Positions 27,431 to 35,876 of a DNA stretch of 64,000 nt are shown in pieces. The notes under the pieces are model-generated. The model was not told the DNA's origin and did not search any database. It worked only from the letters and a program-made list of their open reading frames with translations. A program made the translations under genes and the position numbers. The DNA is from Flavobacteriaceae bacterium PS02338 (GTDB lineage Bacteria; Bacteroidota; Bacteroidia; Sphingobacteriales; Sphingobacteriaceae): contig JASCOD010000008.1 of the NCBI GenBank assembly GCA_029959615.1, positions 186,001 through 250,000 of the forward strand, given 5' to 3'. Within the stretch, counting starts at the first letter, position 1. Every line of letters starts with the position of its first letter.

Positions 27431-28597
27431 CTATTCTACGTTCACCTGCCAACTTTTATGATAACTTTCGTCTTCTATCGCGATAGCATCTTCTGTTAGC
27501 ATTAATGGTCTAAAAGGGTCTATCATTACAGCAAGTTCTTCTGTACTTTCTTTACCTATTGATTTTTCTACTGTTCCGGGATGTGGCCCATGAGGTATAC
27601 CGCCAGGATGTAACGTAATCTGACCTTTTACCACACTTTTCCTACTCATGAAATCTCCATCTACATAGTATAACACCTCATCGCTATCTATATTGCTGTG
27701 GTTGTAAGGAGCTGGAATTGCCAGTGGATGGTAATCGTATTTACGAGGTACAAAAGAACAGATAACAAAATTGTGTCCTTCGAAAGTTTGATGTACCGGA
27801 GGTGGTTGGTGCAAACGCCCAGTAATAGGTTCAAAGTTGTGAATCGAAAATCCCCAAGGGTAATGAAAACCATCCCAACCTACAAAATCAAAAGGATGTG
27901 TGCCGTAGGTATAAGGATACATTATACCCTGTTTCTTAATCAATACCTTAAAATCGCCAAACTCATCAAAAGTCTGTAGGTTTTGAGGTCTTTTGATATC
28001 TCGCTCGCAAAATGGCGAATGCTCTTCCAATTGTCCAAAAGCATTTCTGTATCTTTTCGGTGTACGTATCGGGCTAAAACTCTCTACAATAAACAAACGA
28101 TTTTTCTCATCGTTAAATTCCAATTGGTAAATGGTACCACGAGGAACAACCAGATAATCGCCATATTCAAAAGCAATCTCACCGAAGCCGGTTTTTAGTT
28201 TTCCTGTTCCTTCGTGGATGAAGATCACTTCGTCAGCCTGACTGTTCTTATAAAAATAATCAGTCATCGATTTTCGAGGAGCAGCCAAAGAAATATGTAA
28301 ATCGCTATTTACCAGCACGGGCTTACGACTTTGCAGATAATCATCTTCTGGTTTCACATTAAAGCCTAGCAAGCTGGTGTGGCGTAAGTGCTTTTCTCTA
28401 GCAATTTTAGGCTCTACATTGTAAGGCTCGCCCAATTCTTTAACAATGGTTGGCGGGTGGCAGTGATACACTAATGAGTATAAACTCGAAAATCCTTCGG
28501 TCGAAACCAATTCCTCGGCATATAAATCGCCATTTGGTTTACGGAAAACAGTGTGTCTTTTTGGAGGAATACTCCCCAAAGTATGGTAAATAGGCAT
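27431..28597 (-). CDS. hmgA: Homogentisate 1,2-dioxygenase
   Basis: 388 residues, bicupin, a little shorter than the ~430 of proteobacterial and animal enzymes. The iron site matches the family: YNHSNIDSDEVLYYVDGDF (His and Glu) and HPGGIPHGPHPG (His). GWDGFHYPWGFSIHNFEPIT and RGTIYQLEFND are further family landmarks. It opens the homogentisate ring to maleylacetoacetate. It is upstream of hppD in one operon and divergent from the fumarylacetoacetate hydrolase gene. Confidence 0.95.
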   Translation of the reverse strand: MPIYHTLGSIPPKRHTVFRKPNGDLYAEELVSTEGFSSLYSLVYHCHPPTIVKELGEPYNVEPKIAREKHLRHTSLLGFNVKPEDDYLQSRKPVLVNSDLHISLAAPRKSMTDYFYKNSQADEVIFIHEGTGKLKTGFGEIAFEYGDYLVVPRGTIYQLEFNDEKNRLFIVESFSPIRTPKRYRNAFGQLEEHSPFCERDIKRPQNLQTFDEFGDFKVLIKKQGIMYPYTYGTHPFDFVGWDGFHYPWGFSIHNFEPITGRLHQPPPVHQTFEGHNFVICSFVPRKYDYHPLAIPAPYNHSNIDSDEVLYYVDGDFMSRKSVVKGQITLHPGGIPHGPHPGTVEKSIGKESTEELAVMIDPFRPLMLTEDAIAIEDESYHKSWQVNVE

Positions 28598-29087
28598 ATT
28601 ATAAGGTTAATTTGGTTAGAATTAATATAACGAATAATAATGGAAAGCGTTTGAATAACGTTTATAAAAACGTTTAAAATAGATGGATGACCTATAAAGA
28701 ATATTGCGCAAATATCAATTTGGATAGCATCGCATATCGGTAAGCAGAAAATACTTCTGCCACACAGTGATTATGATATGGGAAAATCTCGTTCATTTTG
28801 CTTTTGTAAAATTAGGTTTTTTACATCAATGTTTCAAATATCAATTTTTCTCGTGAAGAATTTTAACCACCTTAGGCACCTAAGTTCACTCTAGAAATTT
28901 ATGCTTTAAACTAAAATGTGCTAAGGTGCCTTAGGTGGTTTGATAAATAATAACCTTATACAGCTTTTGGAAAACCCATAATGCTTTCATAGCTTTGACC
29001 ACATCCAATTATAAACCATCTCCAATAAATATTGTTATTCCATTGGGATGTGGATATTGACATCGCTAACTAAAAATATTTATAACA
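28598..29087. other. Divergent intergenic region of the tyrosine-degradation genes
   Basis: 490 bases between hmgA (reverse) and the fumarylacetoacetate hydrolase gene (forward), so it must carry both promoters. It contains the class C palindrome at 28865-28940. No reading frame is supported. Confidence 0.55.
28865..28940. repeat. Intergenic palindrome, class C (ACCTTAGGCACCTAAG)
   Basis: AACCACCTTAGGCACCTAAG (28865-28884) and CTAAGGTGCCTTAGGTGGTT (28921-28940) are inverted copies with two differences, separated by 36 AT-rich bases. The arms are themselves partly palindromic. It is unlike classes A and B. Confidence 0.75.
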
Positions 29088-30083
29088 ATGAAGCTTGTAT
29101 CCTATAAAACAGAAGATAAGGAGCATTTAGGCATTTATGCTAACGGCCATATCTATAATCTCAATTCTTGTAATAAATTGATACCTGATAACATGAATGC
29201 TTTTTTAGAAGGTGGTGAGCCTTTAATGGAAAGAGCTAAAAAAGTAAATCAGGATATTTTAGACGGAACACTTTCGCCAAAGGAAGAGGTGTTTTACGAG
29301 CTTTTAGCGCCAGTTCCACACCCAACTTCTTGTAGAGATGGTTATGCTTTTAGACAACATGTGGCTGCGGCTCGTAGAAACCGTAAGGTAGATATGATTG
29401 CAGAGTTTGATCAATATCCGATTTTCTATTTTACCAACCACAATGCTATTCAAGGCCCAGGCGAAATTGAATGTATGCCAGACCATTTCCAAAAGTTAGA
29501 TTTTGAGCTGGAAGTTGCTGTAGTGATTGGTAAAAAAGGACGTAACATCAAAGCTTCAGAGGCCGATGAATATATCGCTGGCTATACTATCATGAACGAT
29601 ATGAGCGCCCGTACGTTGCAAATGGAAGAGATGTTGTTAAACCTTGGTCCAGCAAAAGGGAAAGATTTTTCTACTGTAATTGGTCCTTGGTTGGTAACAC
29701 CAGATGAGTTGGAGCAATATAAAGTTGCTGCGAAAGAAAACCACGTTGGTAATGCTTACAACCTAAAAATGACCTGCAAAGTAAACGGTATCGAGGTTTC
29801 TAGTGGTAATATGGCCGATATGGATTGGACTTTTGCCGAAATTATTGAGCGTTGTGCCTACGGTGTAGATATTTTGCCAGGTGATGTAATTGGTTCTGGA
29901 ACTGTAGGGACAGGCTGTTTCTTGGAACTAAATGGTACTGGCTTGCTTAATGATCCTAACTATAAAGTGCAATGGTTACAACCCGGAGACCATGTAGAAA
30001 TGGAAATTGATGGTTTGGGTGCATTGAGTAATAACATTACCAAAGTAGATACAGATTTTTCAATCCTAGCACTTAAAAAATAA
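29088..30083 (+). CDS. fahA: Fumarylacetoacetate hydrolase family protein
   Basis: 331 residues. The FAH C-terminal fold carries the metal and catalytic signature: LDFELEVAVVIGKKG, GYTIMNDMSARTLQ, KGKDFSTVIGPWLVTPDE and GDVIGSGTVGTGC. It would cleave fumarylacetoacetate to fumarate and acetoacetate, the last step of tyrosine breakdown. The context (hmgA, hppD) supports that over the generic acylpyruvase activity of the family. The N-terminus is shorter than in eukaryotic FAH. It is followed by a hairpin terminator. Confidence 0.9.
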   Translation: MKLVSYKTEDKEHLGIYANGHIYNLNSCNKLIPDNMNAFLEGGEPLMERAKKVNQDILDGTLSPKEEVFYELLAPVPHPTSCRDGYAFRQHVAAARRNRKVDMIAEFDQYPIFYFTNHNAIQGPGEIECMPDHFQKLDFELEVAVVIGKKGRNIKASEADEYIAGYTIMNDMSARTLQMEEMLLNLGPAKGKDFSTVIGPWLVTPDELEQYKVAAKENHVGNAYNLKMTCKVNGIEVSSGNMADMDWTFAEIIERCAYGVDILPGDVIGSGTVGTGCFLELNGTGLLNDPNYKVQWLQPGDHVEMEIDGLGALSNNITKVDTDFSILALKK

Positions 30084-30089
30084 AATTTG

Positions 30090-30133
30090 AAAAGCAGGGT
30101 TCAGCGTACTCCGGTTACGAAAGCCCTGCTTTT
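30090..30133 (+). terminator. Hairpin downstream of the FAH gene
   Basis: AAAAGCAGGG (30090) pairs with CCCTGCTTTT (ending 30133) across a 24-base loop. The following TTTTCGCTTT is a weak T-tract, so termination is probable rather than certain. A second inverted pair (CTATCAGGTT / AACCTGATAG) follows at 30170-30219. Confidence 0.55.
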
Positions 30134-30241
30134 CGCTTTATCCCGACCTAGCGTAGGGATGCTCGCTACTATCAGGTTTAAAATTACTTAGGCAAACCTT
30201 TCTATGTTGAACCTGATAGCAGATTATCGGTTTTCTCTTCC

Positions 30242-30308
30242 TGTCATCCAGAGCGCAGCGAAGGATCTATTTAATCTATCAATAGATTCCTCCTAACGTC
30301 GGAATGAC
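30242..30308. repeat. Degenerate class B palindromic repeat
   Basis: GTCATCCAGAGCGCAGCGAA at the left and GTCGGAATGAC at the right are worn versions of the GTCATTTCGA...TCGAAATGAC ends. The inner AGGATCTATT / AATAGATTCCT also pair. Confidence 0.6.
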
Positions 30309-30375
30309 AACAAGGGAATTTAATTAAGCGCAAAAAGAAATAATATTTCAACCTTAAAACATTTCAACCATTACC

Positions 30376-31263
30376 ATGCTAACACTAAAATGTGATGACT
30401 TGACCCCGATGCAACTACAAAATTATTTGCAGTATGCAATTGCACCACGTCCAATTTGTTTAGCCTCTACGATAGATACCGAGGGGAATGTAAACCTTAG
30501 TCCATTTAGTTTTTTTAATCTGTTTAGTACCAATCCTCCAATTTGTATTTTTTCTCCCGCCCGTAGAGTGCGAGACAATACCACTAAACATACTTTAGAA
30601 AATGTACAGGAAGTTGGCGAGTGTGTCATCAACATCGTGAATTACGCAATGGTGCAACAAACAAGTCTGTCGAGCACAGAGTATGGTAAGGGCGTAAACG
30701 AGTTTGAAAAAGCTGGCTTTACGATGGAAACGTCGCATTTGGTAAAGCCACCAAGAATTGCCGAGGCTCCTGTGTCTTTAGAATGTGTAGTAAACCAAAT
30801 CATCCCATTGGGCGATCAGCATGGTGCAGGAAACTTAGTTTTAGCAGAAATCAAGATTATCCATGTGAAGGAGGAAATTCTAGATGCAGAAGGTAAAATT
30901 GACCAACAGAAAATTGATCTGGTAGCTCGCCTAGGCGGAAATTGGTACAGTCGTGTTACGCCAGAAAGTTTATTTACTGTTCCTAAACCCTTAACCACAT
31001 TAGGAATAGGGGTAGATGCCTTGCCACTTTCAGTTCGCCGTTCAAAAGTGCTTACCGGTAATGATCTAGGTTTGCTGGGTAACGAAGAACACTTGCCAAA
31101 TGAAGATGAAGTAGCCGAAATGCAATGGAATGCCAATGTGAAAGATATTTTAGATGCTACCATCGGCGACGAAACCAACAGAGAACGAGAGCTTCATGAA
31201 TTTGCCAAAGAGCTAATTGCTTACGGAAAAGTAGCTGACGCTTTGAAAGTGTTGTTGCTTTAG
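30376..31263 (+). CDS. Flavin reductase-like domain protein
   Basis: 295 residues. The FMN-binding flavin-reductase domain occupies ~15-190: YAIAPRPICLASTIDTEGNV, SPFSFFNLFSTNPPI and the ECVINIVNYAM segment. A ~90-residue C-terminal extension of unknown role follows. Members include NAD(P)H:flavin oxidoreductases of two-component oxygenases and plain FMN-binding proteins. Its position right after the FAH gene suggests a link to aromatic catabolism, but no partner oxygenase is visible. Confidence 0.82.
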   Translation: MLTLKCDDLTPMQLQNYLQYAIAPRPICLASTIDTEGNVNLSPFSFFNLFSTNPPICIFSPARRVRDNTTKHTLENVQEVGECVINIVNYAMVQQTSLSSTEYGKGVNEFEKAGFTMETSHLVKPPRIAEAPVSLECVVNQIIPLGDQHGAGNLVLAEIKIIHVKEEILDAEGKIDQQKIDLVARLGGNWYSRVTPESLFTVPKPLTTLGIGVDALPLSVRRSKVLTGNDLGLLGNEEHLPNEDEVAEMQWNANVKDILDATIGDETNRERELHEFAKELIAYGKVADALKVLLL

Positions 31264-31545
31264 TTAGTCTGGAAAGTCAGTAAAGATAATATAGTCCGAA
31301 AGTCAGTAAAGTCGGGAAGATAATAGTAGTAAAGTGGCAAAAAACTGATAGGGGACGTAGGCAAGACTATGTAAGGAAAATCATCCAAAATCTGCGGGAA
31401 TAAAAACTGAGACCTAATGCCTGACGACTGATTTATTAGCGAGCAAAGTCCGAAATACTTAAAGTTTGAATGTGAAGGAGGTATAACTTGGAAAGACTAA
31501 AATGGTACGGGTTTTTAGCATCACGACTGATACCTGACGACTGTT
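31264..31545. other. Intergenic region with short imperfect duplications
   Basis: 282 bases between convergent genes. It holds two copies of GAAAGTCAGTAAAG near 31270 and 31298, and two of a CCTGACGACTG motif near 31420 and 31532. No frame, terminator or RNA is recognised. Confidence 0.5.
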
Positions 31546-32082
31546 TTACTCCATAACAGTCACCGCCTTTAAGAAACGATTCTTGTAATAACCTTCTAAA
31601 TCAGTAATAGTTACGCCCTTGGCTTTGCCAGAAGAAGAATGAATGAATTTGATTTTGCCTTCTTCGTCGATAGAATAAATGATACCCACATGTCCTGGTC
31701 TTCTTACTCTTGCATTAGAACCAGTGAATACCAATACATCACCAACTTTAGCATCAGCTAATTTTATTGCTTTACCTTTTTTAGCGAAATCTGCAGACGA
31801 ACGAGCTCCACTAAAGCCGAATTGCTTGTAAACATAGCTTACAAAACCAGAGCAATCAAAACCAATTTCAGGGTTGCTAGAAGCATAACGGTATCTGGTA
31901 CCAATTAATGATTTAGCGAAGTCCATGATTTTGTTTGAAGTAGAGTTAGCCACTTCTGGAATGCGGCTAATTACTTTCTCCATCATCTTTTGATATTGCA
32001 TTGTCAAAGACACATTATCCTGTGCTTTAGAGCTGAACGCAATACTACCGAGCAATAAGATGGTTAAAAGTATTTTCTTCAT
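31546..32082 (-). CDS. NlpC/P60 (C40) cell-wall peptidase
   Basis: 178 residues from the ATG at 32082; an upstream TTG adds four residues and is unlikely. Signal peptide ~1-20 (FSSKAQD). The catalytic triad is clear: Cys77 in IGFDCSGFVSYVY, His131 in RPGHVGIIYSI and His148 in KFIHSSSGK. It should cut D-gamma-Glu-diaminopimelate bonds in peptidoglycan stems. No SH3 domain is present, so it is a minimal endopeptidase. Monocistronic. Confidence 0.92.
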   Translation of the reverse strand: MKKILLTILLLGSIAFSSKAQDNVSLTMQYQKMMEKVISRIPEVANSTSNKIMDFAKSLIGTRYRYASSNPEIGFDCSGFVSYVYKQFGFSGARSSADFAKKGKAIKLADAKVGDVLVFTGSNARVRRPGHVGIIYSIDEEGKIKFIHSSSGKAKGVTITDLEGYYKNRFLKAVTVME

Positions 32083-32260
32083 GTTTATTCTCAAACTTAA
32101 CGAACCAAATTTATAGAACCAAAAAATGTGGAAAACTTATGGATTGGACTACTGGTTTTTTGGTTGGTTAGTTATTTGGTAATTAACTTGTTAAGTTGTG
32201 CTATTATTTAATGTTGAGCATTCCACATGCTAACTGATAATTGACAGCTGTTAATGCAAA

Positions 32261-32962
32261 CTATGGAGTTGTAACTGCTACTGGTAAAACTTTTCCATTA
32301 AAAAACTTATGGCCAGTTCTAGCGAAATCTGCTACATATTTCCCCATTTCAAAAGCCATCACCGGACTTTCGTATCCTGGGAATGCAGCTTCTAACATTT
32401 CCGTCTGTGCCGAGCCCAAAGCCAAGCAATTGATTTTAATTCCGGTCGCAATTAACTCCTGTGCCATACATTCTGTTAAAGTATGCAACGCCGCTTTGCT
32501 TGCTGAGTAAGCCGCTAAGCCAGGGAATTTAATGCTGCCTTGAAAGCCTCCCATACTACCTATATTTACAATATGAGCGCCTGCAGTCATAAATTGTAGC
32601 ATGTAACGTGTCATCTTGAAATGGCTCATTACATTGTTTTCCAGCATCTCTGCTAAATCATTTTCCGTAGTTTCTAACAGAGGCTTATTGATCAAAGATC
32701 CAGCGTTATTAATTAAGATATCCACAGTACCAAGCTTCTGTTCAATGAAAGGAATCAGGGCATTGTAATCGTCGTTTATCAGATCAAAAGCCACAGGTAA
32801 GAGCGTACATTCTGGAGTAATGCTTTTCGCAATTTCGTGCAATTTACGCAGTTTATCAGCCGAGCGTGCAATACAAACCACTTTGTTTTTAGTGTCTAAA
32901 CTAAGTTCTAAAGCTGCTTCGAAACCTATGCCACTACTGGCACCCGTGATAATGATATTCAT
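32261..32962 (-). CDS. Short-chain dehydrogenase/reductase
   Basis: 233 residues. The NAD(P) motif TGASSGIG (7-14), the structural NNAG and the catalytic Tyr-Lys pair in AAYSASKAAL, with the catalytic Ser in VNIGSMGGFQGS, are all present. Classical SDR length. Substrate cannot be inferred. It is probably monocistronic; a low-complexity TTGGTT-type stretch lies downstream at 32145-32195. Confidence 0.92.
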   Translation of the reverse strand: MNIIITGASSGIGFEAALELSLDTKNKVVCIARSADKLRKLHEIAKSITPECTLLPVAFDLINDDYNALIPFIEQKLGTVDILINNAGSLINKPLLETTENDLAEMLENNVMSHFKMTRYMLQFMTAGAHIVNIGSMGGFQGSIKFPGLAAYSASKAALHTLTECMAQELIATGIKINCLALGSAQTEMLEAAFPGYESPVMAFEMGKYVADFARTGHKFFNGKVLPVAVTTP

Positions 32963-32998
32963 AAATAAAAATCTTTGTTGGCGGCAAAGATAGGTATT

Positions 32999-34060
32999 TT
33001 ACGGTAGCGGGGTAGTGCTTTTGAACATTCCGCTGGCCGCAGTTCCAAGCCAAACATGACCTTGTCTATCAATACCCACACATAATTTATCGCCATGACC
33101 AACCACATCTTTTGGTAAAATAATTTCTTGCTGGTGGTGCGCCGCAGGGCGAATTTGAGAGTGATAGAGTTTGCCTAATCCAGTATAAAGCATCAATTTA
33201 TTAAACTTAGTTGCTTTTAAATCTGGACTGGCTGCCATATAATCTGGTAAGCAACACTCTGGCCTATTGGTATTATCTGAACTATTAGCGGTCAACCATG
33301 TGAAATTATGCCATTGGTGAATGCGTTTGTTAATCGGAATATTTGGTGGCATTACCTCATAACCTGCACAACTGAACATTTTATCATAGCCATCATCAGT
33401 TGGAATGACAGAAGTAGCCACAAACGGATTTTTGGAAGCTGGTAACATTACCATTTGTGCCGATGTGTTATCCGTTTTTTCTGGGTCTAATTGTATCGCA
33501 ACAAAACCATCAGTTCCTGTTGAATTAGTGAAGCTATTGATCACTTGGTTTCTGAACCAAAAGCTATGATTGTAAGTAAAACCAGCTGGTATAGATTGAG
33601 AGTTGCTCCTTTGGTCTAAATATCGAGTATTTACAATAATGTGGTCTTGCCATTTTCCGGCAGATTTTTTAATAATAAGGTGTTTCAAGTTCGAATTGCC
33701 ATTGTGGAAGAAACTGGAACCTAAGAATACAATATCTTGTGTTTGGTGTAATGCCAAACTTTGAATAGTAGTATCGTTATTTAAAGCCGAATATTGCCTT
33801 ACCAATTGCCAAGTGGCACCATCGTTATTGCTAAAGAAAACCTCTTTTCTAGTGCTTAGCGCAGCGGCTCTGCCGTCAGCAGTAAAAACGATATCCATAA
33901 AACCAATGCCGTTAAGATTTGGCTTCGCAAAAGACATATTTAGCGTTGGTTCCAACTTGTCTTCTTTTGGCGTTATTTCCGGCTCGGGTTTTGACTTTTT
34001 ATCACATCCGTTTAAGATAAACAAACTAATCACCACCAAAATTAAAGTACACTGTTTCAT
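32999..34060 (-). CDS. Exported lipoprotein with Asp-box beta-propeller repeats
   Basis: 353 residues from the ATG at 34060. The lipobox FILNGC makes it a lipoprotein. SNNDGATWQ is an Asp-box (S-x-D-x-G-x-T-W) as in sialidase-type or YCF48-like propellers. Further blade-like repeats (VGIDRQGHVWLGTAASGMFK) resemble two-component-regulator propellers. This is a cell-surface or periplasmic protein, with no enzyme residues identified. It lies 36 bases from the SDR gene on the same strand. Confidence 0.7.
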   Translation of the reverse strand: MKQCTLILVVISLFILNGCDKKSKPEPEITPKEDKLEPTLNMSFAKPNLNGIGFMDIVFTADGRAAALSTRKEVFFSNNDGATWQLVRQYSALNNDTTIQSLALHQTQDIVFLGSSFFHNGNSNLKHLIIKKSAGKWQDHIIVNTRYLDQRSNSQSIPAGFTYNHSFWFRNQVINSFTNSTGTDGFVAIQLDPEKTDNTSAQMVMLPASKNPFVATSVIPTDDGYDKMFSCAGYEVMPPNIPINKRIHQWHNFTWLTANSSDNTNRPECCLPDYMAASPDLKATKFNKLMLYTGLGKLYHSQIRPAAHHQQEIILPKDVVGHGDKLCVGIDRQGHVWLGTAASGMFKSTTPLP

Positions 34061-34146
34061 AAGAGTTCCCAATTAATCTTCTAAAGTTAGCTAGGTAATT
34101 TGCGCTTATCATCCGTATTTTTTGGTATTTTGATATTCGTCATTCA

Positions 34147-34178
34147 TTTGAAATCCCATTTCTTAATTGATACCTTTG
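34147..34178 (+). promoter_or_regulatory. Full Bacteroidota promoter for the PhnA-like gene
   Basis: TTTG (34147-34150), a 20-base spacer, then TACCTTTG (34171-34178), followed 18 bases later by the ATG. Spacing and both elements match the TTTG-N19/20-TAnnTTTG consensus. Confidence 0.7.
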
Positions 34179-34196
34179 CCCACCAATTAAAAAGAC

Positions 34197-34751
34197 ATGT
34201 TAGAAAAACTAAAGGAACGCAGTGGCGGATTATGTGAGTTGTGTAGCAAAAACGAAGCGACTAATGATTATACCGTAACTCCTAAAAAGGATGATGCAAT
34301 GGAGAACCAAGTAGCTTTATGCGACGCTTGCTTGCAAAATATAGCGGCAACCGACCAAAGTTTTTATTGGAGAGTGATAGAGGGAAGTATTTGGAACCCT
34401 GAGCCAAGTGTGCAGGCTTTAAGTTATCGCATTTTACAAAACTATAAGGATGAGGATTGGGCTAGTGGCGTATTGAGTATGGTCGATTTAGATGAAGATA
34501 CGATACAGTGGGGATTAAGCGGTTTAGAAGTTGCTGCGGTTCACAAGGACGCTTTCGGTAATGTATTAGAAAATGGAGATACAGTCGTTTTAACACAGGC
34601 TTTAGATGTTAAAGGCACTAATTTTAGTGCACCAAAAGGTACTGTTGTAAAACGGATCAGGTTAGTTCACGATAACAATGAGCAAATTGAAGGAAAAATC
34701 AATGAGCAAATGATTGTGATATTGACGAAGTACGTAAAGAAAAATAATTAG
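34197..34751 (+). CDS. PhnA-like (YjdM) zinc-ribbon protein
   Basis: 184 residues. The N-terminus is a zinc ribbon (CELCSKNEA ... CDACLQN). The C-terminal PhnA/YjdM SH3-like domain spans ~110-184 (VHKDAFGNVLENGDTVVLTQ, DVKGTNFSAPKGTVVKRI). The name is historical and it is not a phosphonatase. Function unknown. Part of its 3' end, with downstream sequence, is duplicated at 35629-35725. Confidence 0.85.
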   Translation: MLEKLKERSGGLCELCSKNEATNDYTVTPKKDDAMENQVALCDACLQNIAATDQSFYWRVIEGSIWNPEPSVQALSYRILQNYKDEDWASGVLSMVDLDEDTIQWGLSGLEVAAVHKDAFGNVLENGDTVVLTQALDVKGTNFSAPKGTVVKRIRLVHDNNEQIEGKINEQMIVILTKYVKKNN

Positions 34752-34768
34752 GAAATTATATCGTCATT
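34671..34768. repeat. Direct repeat, copy 1 (3' end of phnA-like gene)
   Basis: The last ~80 coding bases and the bases after the stop match 35629-35725 closely (AATGAGCAAATGA, GTGATATTGACGAAGTACG, AATAATTAGGAAATTATATC). This copy lies in an intact gene. The two copies bracket the PIN toxin-antitoxin genes. Confidence 0.85.
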
Positions 34769-34839
34769 GCGAGGCACAAAGTAATCTTACAACTTTGATA
34801 AACAATATGCATTAGGATTGCTTCGTGCCTCGCAATGAC
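34763..34839. repeat. Intergenic palindrome, class A
   Basis: GTCATTGCGAGGCACAAAGT at the left and GATTGCTTCGTGCCTCGCAA plus TGAC at the right form a long, slightly imperfect inverted repeat. It follows the phnA-like stop directly. At the equivalent place after copy 2 of the direct repeat a class B palindrome is found instead. Confidence 0.85.
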
Positions 34840-34968
34840 GACCATTTTATGCGAAACCTACGAAGTTTATATTAGTTATTGTATGTGGTAAAGTTGAAGA
34901 CTTCGCCGTTTTAAAACTTCGTAAGTTTATTTAAGGGCCTAACCTTCTAAAGTAATTAACTGAATAGT

Positions 34969-35346
34969 TTAATCCATCGGATTGTTCAATTTTACGCCTT
35001 CAGTAAGTTTAGCGAAATCTGAAATATTATTTGTGTATAAACTTCCTTTTGATGCCTGAGCAGAAGCATATACAATAGCATCTGGAATTTTAATCTTATA
35101 TTTTCTTCTAAGTGTAATGGTCAATTCAACAATTTCATCGGAAAGAGGTATTACTATTAATGCGTCTACAATGTTATTGATAAAGTCTAATTCTTCCTTA
35201 TTACTAAATGGATAACCTAAAAGTTCGATCTTGGTAATAATGGAAATGAAATAATTGGCATCTTTTTCAAAGATTTGGGATAGATCTAACTCCTTTTTCG
35301 ATAAATAGATCAAAATATTTGTATCTAAAATAATATTACCATTCAT
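34969..35346 (-). CDS. PIN-domain toxin (VapC type)
   Basis: 125 residues. The PIN nuclease acidic residues are visible: Asp8 in ILDTNILIYL, Glu in TKIELLGYP, Asp in KIPDAIVYAS and the final ISDF. VapC toxins cut tRNA or rRNA with Mg2+. It overlaps the upstream 79-residue gene by 11 bases, the normal antitoxin-toxin order. The pair lies between direct repeats of the phnA 3' end, so it probably arrived as a unit. Confidence 0.88.
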   Translation of the reverse strand: MNGNIILDTNILIYLSKKELDLSQIFEKDANYFISIITKIELLGYPFSNKEELDFINNIVDALIVIPLSDEIVELTITLRRKYKIKIPDAIVYASAQASKGSLYTNNISDFAKLTEGVKLNNPMD

Positions 35347-35575
35347 CTCTTAAATCCTGTTGCCACTTAGAAGGATTGTCTACATTCTTGAAGGCGTAGT
35401 TTTTGTCTATTTGATCAAGAGATCTTTTTAACTTTAGGTAACTACCTTTAGGCTCGTTGACCATATTTTCATCATTAGAAACCTCAATTTCTTCAATGAA
35501 GGATAGTTCTCTAAGCATTTTTTCTAAAAGCTCGGCATTTTCCTTTTTGTCAATATGTATGGTAATAGTAGTCAT
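35336..35575 (-). CDS. Putative antitoxin of the PIN toxin
   Basis: 79 residues, start at 35575. The N-terminal strand TTITIHIDKKENAELLEKML and the C-terminal acidic Trp-containing tail (PSKWQQDLRDEW) fit a small antitoxin whose tail occupies the PIN active site. No classic AbrB, RHH or Phd motif is evident. The call rests mainly on its overlap with the toxin gene. Confidence 0.65.
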   Translation of the reverse strand: MTTITIHIDKKENAELLEKMLRELSFIEEIEVSNDENMVNEPKGSYLKLKRSLDQIDKNYAFKNVDNPSKWQQDLRDEW

Positions 35576-35628
35576 TTTATATAAAGATAATTATTTTAAA
35601 ATAAATAATTCCTTATATCATCTTTATA

Positions 35629-35725
35629 GATAACAGCGAACCAATTGAAGAGAAATCAATGAGCAAATGACTGTGATATTGACGAAGTACGGAAATAAAA
35701 ATAATTAGGAAATTATATCGTCATT
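35629..35725. repeat. Direct repeat, copy 2 (remnant of phnA-like 3' end)
   Basis: It matches 34671-34768 through the end of the phnA-like gene but has no upstream coding part, so it is a remnant. Differences (AACAGCGAACC for AACAATGAGCA, ACTGTG for ATTGTG, extra A/T changes) indicate the duplication is not recent. Confidence 0.8.
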
Positions 35726-35839
35726 TCGACCGGAGCAAAGCGAAGTGGAGAAATCTTTGAATGTAATTAAACATAATGTTTATCAATTTCAAAGATTTAA
35801 CTTCGTTGATTTTCAATTCTCGGCTGCGCTCGAAATGAC
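35720..35839. repeat. Class B palindromic repeat
   Basis: GTCATTTCGACCGGAGCAAA at the left and GCGCTCGAAATGAC at the right. The inside has TTTGAA...TTCAAAGATTT pairing. It shares TTTAACTTCGTTGATTTTCA with the element at 26082-26232. Confidence 0.75.
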
Positions 35840-35876
35840 GACCGTTTTTAAAAACTTCGTAAGTTTTGTTGTAAAA

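Larger units (their letters stand above)
35576..35876. other. Intergenic region with duplicated phnA end
   Basis: 301 bases. From 35629 it carries the second direct-repeat copy, then the class B palindrome, then a tail (AAAACTTCGTAAGTTT) also found near 34915-34930 after copy 1. Everything here appears derived from duplication or repeats. No gene. Confidence 0.65.
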
